DNA from: a virus | Strand: one strand, 5' to 3' | Virus record (IMG/VR): IMGVR_UViG_3300046003_002942 | Location: 1-21,769 of that record | Length of the DNA stretch: 21,769 nucleotides | Shown: positions 8,363 to 14,931 of the stretch, one piece after another | How the letters are laid out: each line of letters begins with the position of its first letter | Position numbering within the stretch: position 1 is the stretch's first letter | Program-made: the position numbers and the translations under genes | The notes under the pieces: model-generated | Told to the model about the DNA's origin: nothing | What the model saw: the letters and a program-made list of their open reading frames with translations, nothing else | Database searches by the model: none

Positions 8363-9118
8363 TTATCCTTTTTTAGACTCTGCCATGATTCGGTTCATTT
8401 CTTCAATACATTGTGAACGCATTGAGTCAAAATTACCGTAGTTCTCTTTGCCAGAGGTACGCTTGTCAGCAGCCCGCTGGTATTGAATTAGACGAGGAAT
8501 TGGGGTATCCCCTAGCAGTTTACCGCTCATGGGGTCAATTGGCCCTAAACTCGACGCAACGGCTACTAGAAGGGGTGCTACGGAATGCACCGTAGGTGGC
8601 TTACCCATGTGCTTTTTTTCTTCAGGCGTAGGTTCACCACCTGATGGTAGGTCGATAAACACTCTATCCATAAAGGAAAATATCTCGCTCACGCACTCAT
8701 CGTACCCGTGTGCGATGACGTACCGAAACACCCGATTACGAAACTTACCCAACCTGTAGGCATTCCTTAATGGTTGGCTGGGGTTGTTTTTCTGGTTCAA
8801 TTGCCACAAGAAAAACTCAACATCCTTCATCATTGGCGCACTTTGCCATACCACGAATGCGTTGTCCGTACCATCGAGGTACAACAGGTCTTTGGGGGTA
8901 ATTAGACGAATGTCCTCACCGCATACCTTAAACGTCACATCATCGGCAAACGCATCGGCACGACGCGAGGCTTCTTCTGCTAATGACACACCAATGGATG
9001 GTGCGTATTTGGTGTTCCACAAGTATTCGTAAAGCGTCTCTGGCCCAGCAAGAATGGCTGCTTTAAGTTGTTCCTCTGGTGTTGGAGCAGGTGCGGGTGC
9101 TGGATTGTCTTCTTGCAT
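8363..9118 (-). CDS. Probable tail assembly chaperone (by position), 251 aa
   Basis: The gene lies between the probable tail tube gene and the tape measure gene, where siphophages encode the tail assembly chaperone that coats the tape measure protein. An N-terminal PAPAPAPTPEE linker is followed by a mostly helical, charged body. Recognisable segments are AEEASRRADAFADD, a CGEDIRLITPKDLLYLDG strand region near 66-83, and an aromatic-rich LRNAYRLGKFRNRVFRYVIAHGYD region near 117-140. I see no second reading frame or convincing slippery site that would give the lambda G/GT-style extension, so if it is the chaperone it is a single-product version. The start at 9118 follows a terminator and has no Shine-Dalgarno sequence. 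Confidence 0.55.
   Translation of the reverse strand: MQEDNPAPAPAPTPEEQLKAAILAGPETLYEYLWNTKYAPSIGVSLAEEASRRADAFADDVTFKVCGEDIRLITPKDLLYLDGTDNAFVVWQSAPMMKDVEFFLWQLNQKNNPSQPLRNAYRLGKFRNRVFRYVIAHGYDECVSEIFSFMDRVFIDLPSGGEPTPEEKKHMGKPPTVHSVAPLLVAVASSLGPIDPMSGKLLGDTPIPRLIQYQRAADKRTSGKENYGNFDSMRSQCIEEMNRIMAESKKG
8366..8374 (-). promoter_or_regulatory. Ribosome binding site of tape measure gene
   Basis: An A-run followed by GGA lies 9 nt before the ATG at 8356. The GGA is the last sense codon of the upstream gene, so termination and re-initiation are adjacent. It is one of the few plausible Shine-Dalgarno elements in the window. Confidence 0.4.
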
Positions 9119-9130
9119 GGTTTGTAAATA

Positions 9131-9164
9131 GAAAAGCCCGCCCGTGCATGACGGTGCGGGCTTT
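9131..9164 (-). terminator. Intrinsic terminator after tail tube gene
   Basis: A 9-bp perfect stem (9133-9141 with 9156-9164; AAAGCCCGC) is extended by a 4-bp stem (9142-9145 with 9151-9154) past a one-base bulge, with a 5-nt loop. On the minus strand it is followed by TTTTCTATTT. Placed between the probable tube gene and the chaperone gene, it would lower downstream expression relative to the abundant tube protein. Confidence 0.8.
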
Positions 9165-9187
9165 CATGTGCCGTATGTGGTTAGGCG

Positions 9188-9568
9188 TTAGATTTTCTGC
9201 ATAGCCTGAATATCGCAGACCCAGAAATCACGAGGACGTTCTGGCATACCGATTTCAGACACAACGTAGGTGATGTTCGTGGTAGCACCGTTGGTGGTAC
9301 GACGAGTCACAATAAACTCATCAGAGTTATTTGGAACGTTGGTGGTGTTGGTAGCGAATTGGAGCTGACCACGCAGGGTGTTGCGCTCTTGGAACAACAC
9401 GAAGCCGTTAGGAGCACCGAGTTCAGTCGTGCGACTGGTGGATGCGGTGGGTTCAGTTGGGCTGTATTCGTTGCAGATGAAACTCACACCATTAGCGTTG
9501 CCAGTGGTGAAAGTGAGGATGCGCGAGCCATAGCCTACGCCAGTGGTGGATGAGTATGGAAGTGCCAT
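9188..9568 (-). CDS. Probable major tail (tube) protein, 126 aa
   Basis: This small, beta-rich protein has no cysteine pattern of note and no membrane segment. Strand-like segments are SRILTFTTG, GVSFICNEYSP, NGFVLFQERNTLRG, DEFIVTRRTT and TNITYVVSEIGMPERPRDFW. It lies between tail-completion-type genes and the chaperone/tape-measure pair, the usual place for the tube subunit. A strong terminator directly follows it, as is common after an abundant structural gene. At 126 residues it is short for a siphophage tube protein, though myophage tubes of about this size exist. I did not recognise a specific family, so the call rests on position and fold composition. The start at 9568 lacks a Shine-Dalgarno sequence (TTATTTT-ATG). 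Confidence 0.5.
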   Translation of the reverse strand: MALPYSSTTGVGYGSRILTFTTGNANGVSFICNEYSPTEPTASTSRTTELGAPNGFVLFQERNTLRGQLQFATNTTNVPNNSDEFIVTRRTTNGATTNITYVVSEIGMPERPRDFWVCDIQAMQKI

Positions 9569-9586
9569 AAAATAAGGTTGGGTTGT

Positions 9587-10090
9587 TTAACTGTCCAAGT
9601 AGTTAGCAGGTGGAATTACTAAATCAATCTGAAAACGTAATTCTGTGCGATCTGTTTCTGTGGCTTCATCGGCACGATAATTATCACCTTGGTCAATGAT
9701 GTCCAACATACCGTAGCCACCGATGATATTAGCGGTCATTTTCTGTGCTCCACGAGACAAAAGGTAACGCACTCGGCCTACCATAGCCCCATGTTGTGAA
9801 GTAACACCCGTGTTAATTTGGCTATGACGTTGAGTAATAACGGTAACGGACAAAGTACCGCGACGGTAATTGTAGTATGCCGTACCCGTGGAGGTAAAAT
9901 TCATCAAATCATTGGCTCGGATAAACCCACCAGACTGCACTTCTATGCGGTTTTTAGGCATTTGTAAGGGCATTCTAGGCCCAAATGCTGCCAAGGTGGT
10001 GCCAGCGGTATCTTGAGTTAAAACAGTCACAAAACCAGCAGCAATGTTGTCACCGATGTTTTCAGATTGGCTGGCAGTTGGGGCACTCAT
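9587..10090 (-). CDS. Probable tail terminator or completion protein, 167 aa
   Basis: The length and the position just before the probable tube gene match the gpU or tail-completion class, which caps the tail tube where it joins the head. The sequence starts with SENIGDNIAAGFVTVLTQDT, has an extended basic region around YYNYRRGTLSVTVITQRHSQ, and ends with the strand LRFQIDLVIPPANYL; this alpha/beta pattern is consistent with that class. I see no decisive motif. Its ATG overlaps the stop of the preceding gene by 4 bp (ATGA at 10090-10087), indicating coupled translation. Confidence 0.5.
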   Translation of the reverse strand: MSAPTASQSENIGDNIAAGFVTVLTQDTAGTTLAAFGPRMPLQMPKNRIEVQSGGFIRANDLMNFTSTGTAYYNYRRGTLSVTVITQRHSQINTGVTSQHGAMVGRVRYLLSRGAQKMTANIIGGYGMLDIIDQGDNYRADEATETDRTELRFQIDLVIPPANYLDS

Positions 10091-10902
10091 TTGAATTGTA
10101 AATAGGGATAGGCTTGCTGGAGCTTCTTGAAATCCTTGTTCAGCAGCAAACCAAAAGTTGCGGCTTGGTATGCTATGCGTTGATTAACCACTTCGTTCAA
10201 AGCCACATCAATTCGTGATTCGCGTATGCGCGGGTATCGGTTGATTAACGTAAGGCTAAAATTGCCGTTAGATTTAGCTTTGATGGAATAACCGTTTAGG
10301 TGGTACTTACCATCAGACGCTCGTGCGCTTCGTATTTTGGATAAATCCTCAGTGGTAAAGCTGCCGCCGCCACCACCTGCTGACTCAATGCTTGTACCGA
10401 GGGAATCGGAGATTTGCAGGATGGATTGCCGAGCTAAACCAATGGCACCTTGAGCTGCTTTGATAATACCGGGCAAGATGCTGCCGTATTCGTTAGCGTG
10501 TTTGTTAATGGTATTCCACGTCCTTGTTTTGTAATGCTTGTTGTCAGGCGTAAAGGCACCCGCATCATTCACATTGCCCACAATCTGGAATTTGCCGTTG
10601 CTGGTTTTACGCCAAATACGACCAACCTGACCACCTTTACGTCCGGTGTTAGCAGTCATGCCAAATGCCGTTAGCGTGGACATACGGGCTTGTCTGGTAG
10701 CTCGGCTACGACTGCCCAACAAAACCTTAGCAGGGTTAGCAATTGGCGTGTGTGCCATCCATTGCTTGCAAATGATGGATGCCTCGCCCATCGCCCAGTT
10801 TTCAAAAGTGCTGCCTGCGCTAGTAGCAATAGCGTTACCAATAGCGGAAAATTTGCTTAACTCGGCAGGTTCAAAAGGCATCAGAGGTCGCTTGGACGGC
10901 AA
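10087..10902 (-). CDS. Neck or minor tail protein candidate, 271 aa
   Basis: This basic protein lies where HK97 gp10-like or lambda gpZ-like neck and tail-completion proteins are encoded. The N-terminal part is helical (residues 1-60), with a basic segment containing GSRSRATRQARMSTLTAFG near 63-81. A low-complexity GGGG linker near residue 177 is followed by a DGKYHLNGYSIKAKSNGNFS beta region. The size is larger than HK97 gp10 and closer to gpZ. The family match is not secure. It overlaps the gene before it by 22 bp and the one after it by 4 bp, typical of co-translated head-tail joining genes. Confidence 0.5.
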   Translation of the reverse strand: MPSKRPLMPFEPAELSKFSAIGNAIATSAGSTFENWAMGEASIICKQWMAHTPIANPAKVLLGSRSRATRQARMSTLTAFGMTANTGRKGGQVGRIWRKTSNGKFQIVGNVNDAGAFTPDNKHYKTRTWNTINKHANEYGSILPGIIKAAQGAIGLARQSILQISDSLGTSIESAGGGGGSFTTEDLSKIRSARASDGKYHLNGYSIKAKSNGNFSLTLINRYPRIRESRIDVALNEVVNQRIAYQAATFGLLLNKDFKKLQQAYPYLQFK

Positions 10903-11207
10903 GTGAAGATGTAATGCGCCAAATCAGTGTTCACAGCCTGTACAACCCACTGACCTTGCTGTGGCCCACCATCAACCTGAAGGATTTCACGAATGTATTT
11001 TAATGGGTCGTTGGCAAATTGAATACGAGGAGCGTAAATCACAATTTCATTTTCGGATTCATACCCCGGCTCCCTCAAATGCATCATGGATGCCGTGGAT
11101 TGCACGACACCCGTGTAGTTCTCGTTCGTTAAACGGAATGGTATGGGCATCCCGGTTGTGGATACCTCTAAGAACGCTTCATTAACTTCTTTTTCAAATC
11201 CGTCCAT
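10881..11207 (-). CDS. Head-tail joining protein candidate (gpFII-like), 108 aa
   Basis: This small protein has beta strands around GMPIPFRLTNENYTGVV, NEIVIYAPRIQF and GQWVVQAV, followed by AHYIFTC. Size and order fit the head-completion stopper class (lambda gpFII or similar), which joins the filled head to the tail. It is the first gene after the modification cassette and its terminator-like hairpin. A GTAGGA element lies about 10 nt before the ATG at 11207. The assignment is by position and size rather than by a diagnostic motif. Confidence 0.5.
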   Translation of the reverse strand: MDGFEKEVNEAFLEVSTTGMPIPFRLTNENYTGVVQSTASMMHLREPGYESENEIVIYAPRIQFANDPLKYIREILQVDGGPQQGQWVVQAVNTDLAHYIFTCRPSDL

Positions 11208-11229
11208 AGAGGCACATTCCTACAACTGT

Positions 11230-11252
11230 AAAAGCAGGTCAATCCTGCTTTT
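11230..11252 (-). terminator. Terminator-like hairpin closing the cassette
   Basis: A perfect 9-bp inverted repeat (11230-11238 with 11244-11252; AAAAGCAGG) encloses a 5-nt loop. The loop contains the stop codon of the glycosyltransferase-methyltransferase gene (TGA at 11241-11239). On the minus strand the 3' arm ends in four U residues, then ACAG. The stem is AT-rich at its base and the U-tract is short, so termination may be partial. Confidence 0.55.
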
Positions 11253-12648
11253 CAGCGGCTAACTTGGGGGCTAGACGACGGTTAATGAATTTCATCATAC
11301 CCTGACTAGGCTTGTTTTTGTCACCGTAGTAGCGTTGGTGGCAATGCAAGTAGTGGGTTTCGGATAACAGCGTGTTAAGGAAAAACACATCCATGTCGTC
11401 GTGATAACGTACCAAAATGGCATCCAATTTCTCAAGTTTGTTATGAGCTTGGAAGGATGCGATAAGGTCGCGCTCATTCCCGCCAGAGTCCAATTTGAGG
11501 ATTTGTGCGTCTGGCAGTTCTGGCACGTCGTTGGGTGTGACTTCTTTTTCATAAGCCACAAGTTTTTGGTCTTCGTTATCCTTCGCAATGCTCTTTAACG
11601 TGTCTTCAAGGTATTTTACCACCGTTGAATCGCCATCGTAGCAATGCACGGAAGCCCCTTTCCATCGCTTTACAGCCCATCTTGGGAAGGCACCCACACC
11701 AGCACCTATGTCGATGATGGAAAGTGGCTGATTTGGCCCGTAATTGAACAGTGGCACGTCGTAGGAGCCGTTGAGCACGTCACCATCATGCAAATCGTCG
11801 ATTGGGTAGTCTTTCGGCCACAAACGGACAAAACGCTCACGATGCCCACCCATTAGCCCCGGGATGCGTGGGCCTGAAGCCATAAAAGTACGGATATGGT
11901 CATGGGGCATACCGTAACGCTGTGCCATCATGTCCACCATCTCGTCATCGCTAATGGTAAATTGCAGAGGGTACACGATCTTGCCCACATGACGTAATTG
12001 GCAACGGGTGTCTGCGTAAATCTCGCCACCATCCTCAAGCACTCGGTTACAGAATGCCCAATCCTCGGACAAGTAAGTGCCATCTACGGCACGCATGGGG
12101 AAGAAATCGTACCGGATGCTGGTTTGGTCAGGGTCGCCACGATAAACCATTTCAGGGTGCTTAGAAATCATGTCCTCAAGGGCTTTGCGCGTGATGAGCA
12201 ACGCACCCGTACCAGCGTGTTTGATTTTAAGGTAGCCATTTTCATCTACCTTTTCACCGGGGATGTAATTCACCACCCAATCCAACGATGGCTGTTTCTT
12301 GGGATACAACCCGCACACGATGTCCTTGTTGGCATTCAGCAACCGTTGGAACTGCCGTGGCTCAATGATAATGTCTGAATCAAGGAAGAACAAATGCGTG
12401 CAATCAGTCTGAAGGAATGAGTACGCGAGGTTGTTACGGGCACGAGCAACACCATCGTTCATCATGTAGCGAACCTGCGTCTCGCATTTGCACGAGGACG
12501 CAATGATGCGAATAGATTCAGAAGTGTGCAGCTCCAATTTCCAATCTGAGGTAGCAACGGCAATAAATACCTTGGGAAGTTTTGGCACCTCAACCAATGC
12601 GGTTTCGGATGGAGCTGGGAAAGTGAGTTCAGGAGGATTAGTTGACAT
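11239..12648 (-). CDS. Bifunctional glycosyltransferase-methyltransferase fusion, 469 aa
   Basis: Residues 25-230 look like a GT-A glycosyltransferase. There is an N-terminal FIAVATSD strand, a DSD motif at 90-92 within CTHLFFLDSDIIIEP for metal and nucleotide-sugar binding, a GTGALLITRKALEDM segment, and the SEDWAFCNR acidic motif at 194-202 typical of family-2-like enzymes. Residues ~305-469 carry a Rossmann SAM-binding motif (IIDIGAGVGAF, 311-321) followed by VHCYDGDS (334-341), resembling FkbM-type methyltransferases. The likely activity is sugar transfer plus O-methylation; the acceptor is unknown. I chose ATG 12648 because it lies 4 bp after the upstream stop (TAATTTT-ATG). An in-frame ATG at 12723 would lie inside the previous gene and add 25 residues. 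It is the last gene of the cassette. Confidence 0.8.
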   Translation of the reverse strand: MSTNPPELTFPAPSETALVEVPKLPKVFIAVATSDWKLELHTSESIRIIASSCKCETQVRYMMNDGVARARNNLAYSFLQTDCTHLFFLDSDIIIEPRQFQRLLNANKDIVCGLYPKKQPSLDWVVNYIPGEKVDENGYLKIKHAGTGALLITRKALEDMISKHPEMVYRGDPDQTSIRYDFFPMRAVDGTYLSEDWAFCNRVLEDGGEIYADTRCQLRHVGKIVYPLQFTISDDEMVDMMAQRYGMPHDHIRTFMASGPRIPGLMGGHRERFVRLWPKDYPIDDLHDGDVLNGSYDVPLFNYGPNQPLSIIDIGAGVGAFPRWAVKRWKGASVHCYDGDSTVVKYLEDTLKSIAKDNEDQKLVAYEKEVTPNDVPELPDAQILKLDSGGNERDLIASFQAHNKLEKLDAILVRYHDDMDVFFLNTLLSETHYLHCHQRYYGDKNKPSQGMMKFINRRLAPKLAAEKQD

Positions 12649-12652
12649 AAAA

Positions 12653-13384
12653 TTATTTAGCGTAGGTTGCAGAGTAACGAGCGATTTCACCGGGGATGAT
12701 TTCCATGTGTTGAAGTTCACCATTCATTCGGAACATCCCAAATTCAGCGGTAAGGTTGTCCTCAATGTGGAAACCACCTTTCTCCAACGATGCTGCTACC
12801 AGACTCTCAGGATGAAATGAGCAACCAGCAGAAAGCAAAGCAGGGACATTCTCGTAGGTTTCAAAATAAGCCTTGGCTGCTTTGACACCTAGCACAGCAA
12901 AACGGTCATTAACCCCACCGTAGGTGCCCCACCAAGGAGTGTATGCGTCATCCTCATACACGGGTACATCAAATTTGAACTTGTGGAAATGCAGATCAGG
13001 ACGGCAGCGAATCACCGTATCAAATGCTTCCAAGTCTCCCGTGCGTTCGTTGGTAAACTTCCATGCACGACTAAGGTGCCACAGTTGGCGCATGATGCCT
13101 TGCAAGGGTGATACCCCCGGCGTCTTTGTCGGAGTAATGCTGTACGGTGCGTGCTCTGTGAACGATTTGTCAGGCAACGTCAGTTCAGGTGGCGTAACTT
13201 TCTCAATGTGTACGTTAGCCCAATCTTTCTTCAACAATTCTGCTGACTCGGCTTGTTCGTCATCGGCGCATGACACAAAGAAATGCGGATTATCGAACTT
13301 TCGATACACTGCCCATTTTTGCGATGGGTAGCAGCGTGCAAATGTACGCATTTGGCCTGACAGGATGATAGCGGTGTTACTCAT
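12653..13384 (-). CDS. Glycosyltransferase-like protein, 243 aa
   Basis: The protein opens with AIILSGQMRTF, a start shared by a family of glycosyltransferase-like proteins seen in phages and capsule loci. It then has FDTVIRCRPDLHFHKF (121-136; RxRPD) and GVNDRFAVLGVKAAKAYF (157-174), where GT-A-like members carry acidic and aromatic donor-site residues. There is no signal peptide or membrane segment, so it should act in the cytoplasm on nucleotide-sugar donors. Donor and acceptor cannot be read from sequence. It overlaps the preceding gene by 4 bp (ATGA) and is followed 4 bp later by the fusion gene, so the two transferases are probably co-translated and may act in sequence. Confidence 0.7.
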   Translation of the reverse strand: MSNTAIILSGQMRTFARCYPSQKWAVYRKFDNPHFFVSCADDEQAESAELLKKDWANVHIEKVTPPELTLPDKSFTEHAPYSITPTKTPGVSPLQGIMRQLWHLSRAWKFTNERTGDLEAFDTVIRCRPDLHFHKFKFDVPVYEDDAYTPWWGTYGGVNDRFAVLGVKAAKAYFETYENVPALLSAGCSFHPESLVAASLEKGGFHIEDNLTAEFGMFRMNGELQHMEIIPGEIARYSATYAK

Positions 13385-13710
13385 GGTTGTTTTGTGTGTG
13401 GCTGGAAAATCTTACGATCAGAATTGTTTGGGATATAAAAGGTCAGGTTGTAATCGGCAAAATATTGACCGGGCTTCAAAACACCCTGTGTGCAAATCCA
13501 ATCCCAAAAGGTCGCTTTTTTACGAAGTATCAGCAGCAAGGCATCTTTTTGTTCAAAATTAACGTAGAAGAATCGCCCGTGGTAATCACGCAGGTACAAC
13601 CAATCATTGCCTGACTGCACCCAATCAAAACCTTCAGGTGCTTTGCGTAGGCTAGTGTAAATACCCCAGCCTAAAGCAGAGTAATTCAAATATGGAGGGG
13701 TGTCGGTCAT
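13381..13710 (-). CDS. Unknown cassette protein, 109 aa
   Basis: I do not recognise this protein. It is aromatic-rich (many Trp, Tyr and Phe), with segments GWGIYTSLRKAPEGFDW, DWLYLRDYHGRFFYVNF and FWDWICTQGVLKPGQYFADY. It has no membrane segment or signal peptide. It is coupled to both neighbours by ATGA overlaps (13710-13707 and 13384-13381), so it is an integral part of the modification cassette. The dense aromatic content would suit a small carbohydrate-handling or partner-binding protein, but this is conjecture. Confidence 0.6.
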   Translation of the reverse strand: MTDTPPYLNYSALGWGIYTSLRKAPEGFDWVQSGNDWLYLRDYHGRFFYVNFEQKDALLLILRKKATFWDWICTQGVLKPGQYFADYNLTFYIPNNSDRKIFQPHTKQP

Positions 13711-14264
13711 GTGCGTTTTAAAATACGGCTAAGACCAAGCAAGCCGTTGTTGTTGTCCCAATGACGCATCACCTGCCATTGGTCGTTGTTGGCAAGAAAC
13801 TCGTAAATCGCACGAGTAATACCCGTCTGACCATTCTCACCATTGTCACCAAAAATAACGGTATCGTGCAAAAAGATAAAGTGATCTACCCTGTGAGCAA
13901 ATTTCAATTCAGCCCGCACTTGGTCAGCCGTGTGCAGGGTGTCGATAAACAACAAGTCGCAGATTGGAATGTCCTCAAGCGTTTTGGTGTCAGCTTTGGT
14001 GAACTTCCAAGTGGTACGCAGGTTCTCAGGTGGGGTGTACGGTGTATCGTTAATGTCAAAGCTGTGTAGAATGCCTCCCCCGTTCGATTCTAGGCCATGT
14101 AACAGGGCAACCGTACTGTTACCAGTCCTAGTGCCAAATTCCACGATAGAACCGCACAGATAGGCATAGCCTGACAATGTGCTGAGGTGTTCGTTGATGT
14201 CTTTGTGCGTACCGTTACGACAAGCCATACGTTCTTGGTAATCTTTTTCTAGGTCTTGGTTCAT
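13707..14264 (-). CDS. Class I SAM methyltransferase (family 24-like), 185 aa
   Basis: A Rossmann SAM-binding motif, VEFGTRTGNST, is visible at 41-51. It is followed by an acidic strand end (SFDIND, 68-73), then DLLFIDTLHTADQVRAEL (103-120) and FIFLHDT (129-135). This is the layout of Methyltransf_24 and cephalosporin-hydroxylase-like proteins, which often O-methylate sugars in surface polysaccharide loci. The protein is short and appears to be a single domain. I chose ATG 14264, 4 bp after the preceding stop and with a GGA element 9 nt upstream. An ATG at 14294 lies within the preceding gene. In the cassette it would methylate sugars added by the neighbouring transferases. The substrate is an inference. 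Confidence 0.75.
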   Translation of the reverse strand: MNQDLEKDYQERMACRNGTHKDINEHLSTLSGYAYLCGSIVEFGTRTGNSTVALLHGLESNGGGILHSFDINDTPYTPPENLRTTWKFTKADTKTLEDIPICDLLFIDTLHTADQVRAELKFAHRVDHFIFLHDTVIFGDNGENGQTGITRAIYEFLANNDQWQVMRHWDNNNGLLGLSRILKRT

Positions 14265-14268
14265 AGAA

Positions 14269-14463
14269 TTATTTCCACTTAGGAGGACGACCACCCAACA
14301 GTCCGTTTCTACGGGCTGCTGCTGTTTTGGCGCGTGATTTCACACTGCCAGCTTTGGCAAAGCGTGATGGCACAGTTTTCTTCTTTTTCATGCGGGATAA
14401 ATAACCGATGAATAACCCAACAACTACCTGCAAGCATAAACCCAACAAAAGCAAAAACCCCAC
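14269..14463 (-). CDS. Small basic protein, possible N-terminal membrane segment
   Basis: The C-terminal 40 residues (from the ATG at 14391) are very basic: MKKKKTVPSRF, then KSRAKTAAARRNGLLGG and RPPKWK. Small phage proteins ending in an AAARxNGxxGGRP motif are known to me, but not their function. A GTG at 14463 would extend the frame by 24 residues forming a strongly hydrophobic stretch (GFLLLLGLCLQVVVGLFIGY) followed by basic residues, as in a single-span membrane protein. That GTG lies inside the stem of the upstream terminator, and the hydrophobic codons come partly from its T-rich tail. The 40-residue form is therefore an equally good reading. The next gene follows 4 bp after the stop. 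Confidence 0.45.
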   Translation of the reverse strand: MGFLLLLGLCLQVVVGLFIGYLSRMKKKKTVPSRFAKAGSVKSRAKTAAARRNGLLGGRPPKWK

Positions 14464-14483
14464 CCGAATTAACGGATGGGGTT
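14453..14483 (-). terminator. Intrinsic terminator after decoration gene
   Basis: An 11-bp stem (14473-14483 with 14456-14466; AACCCCATCCG against CGGGTGGGGTT, one G-U pair) has a 6-nt TTAATT loop. On the minus strand it is followed by TTTTTGCTTTTG. It ends the head gene run and separates it from the modification cassette. Confidence 0.85.
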
Positions 14484-14511
14484 CTTACTATTAAAACAGA
14501 CCTAAGGGAAA

Positions 14512-14892
14512 TTAGGCTTGGGTGTATTGTTTCTGGCTGAAACCAACAACGCTAACGGGGAACGAAGGCGAGTTCGTGCCACCGATAACACGGTCAATGC
14601 GGCCATAACGGTAAACTTCGCGGGTGTCCACAGAGACAACTTGCGAGGTAGCACCCGTGATCTGCGTGAAGGCAACATTGGCATTGCTCCAATTGGAGTT
14701 GTCCGACGATTGCTTGAACACGAGGTCAAGGGTGGGGCTGGTGCCAGCCGTAGCGTTGCCAGCGTCCACACGAAACAGCACGTTACCGATATAACCGTTC
14801 ATATCGTATGGCGTGCCGTTGGCGGTTGCGGCAACCGCTGCCACAGGGAGGGCAGCGATTGGAGTGACGTAATTAGGGAGATCGTAGATCAT
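14512..14892 (-). CDS. Probable head decoration protein, 126 aa
   Basis: This small beta-rich protein lies directly downstream of the major capsid gene. Its pattern is GYIGNVLFRVDAG, SPTLDLVFKQSSDNSNWS, FTQITGATSQVVSVDTRE and YRYGRIDRVIGG, ending in SFPVSVVGFSQKQYT. I recall this pattern from small proteins encoded next to HK97-type capsids in many phages. The likely role is to bind the outside of the expanded capsid and stabilise it. A capsid-vertex role or another minor head role is also possible. A strong terminator follows, fitting high expression. An AAAGGA element lies 10 nt before the ATG. Confidence 0.55.
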   Translation of the reverse strand: MIYDLPNYVTPIAALPVAAVAATANGTPYDMNGYIGNVLFRVDAGNATAGTSPTLDLVFKQSSDNSNWSNANVAFTQITGATSQVVSVDTREVYRYGRIDRVIGGTNSPSFPVSVVGFSQKQYTQA

Positions 14893-14902
14893 GGTAATTT
14901 AT

Positions 14903-14908
14903 TCCTTT
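14903..14908 (-). promoter_or_regulatory. Ribosome binding site of decoration gene
   Basis: AAAGGA with a 10-nt spacer to the ATG at 14892. It is one of the clearest Shine-Dalgarno-like elements in a window where most starts have none, consistent with strong translation of an abundant head protein. Confidence 0.4.
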
Positions 14909-14931
14909 AATTAAGGGTTGATAGGTTCGGA

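Noticed and set aside
8360-8380. A-rich run at the end of the 251-aa gene as a programmed frameshift site
   Set aside because: The codons are TCT AAA AAA GGA TAA. A -1 slip gives only about a dozen further residues, and no conserved extension was visible.
12649-12723. N-terminal extension of the glycosyltransferase-methyltransferase fusion
   Set aside because: The extra 25 residues lie wholly within the preceding gene and show no domain character; the ATG at 12648 gives the normal tight spacing.
14391-14463. A promoter between the first terminator and the cassette
   Set aside because: TTGTTG and TTGCAG hexamers exist but no -10 box falls at a usual distance, so no promoter is called.
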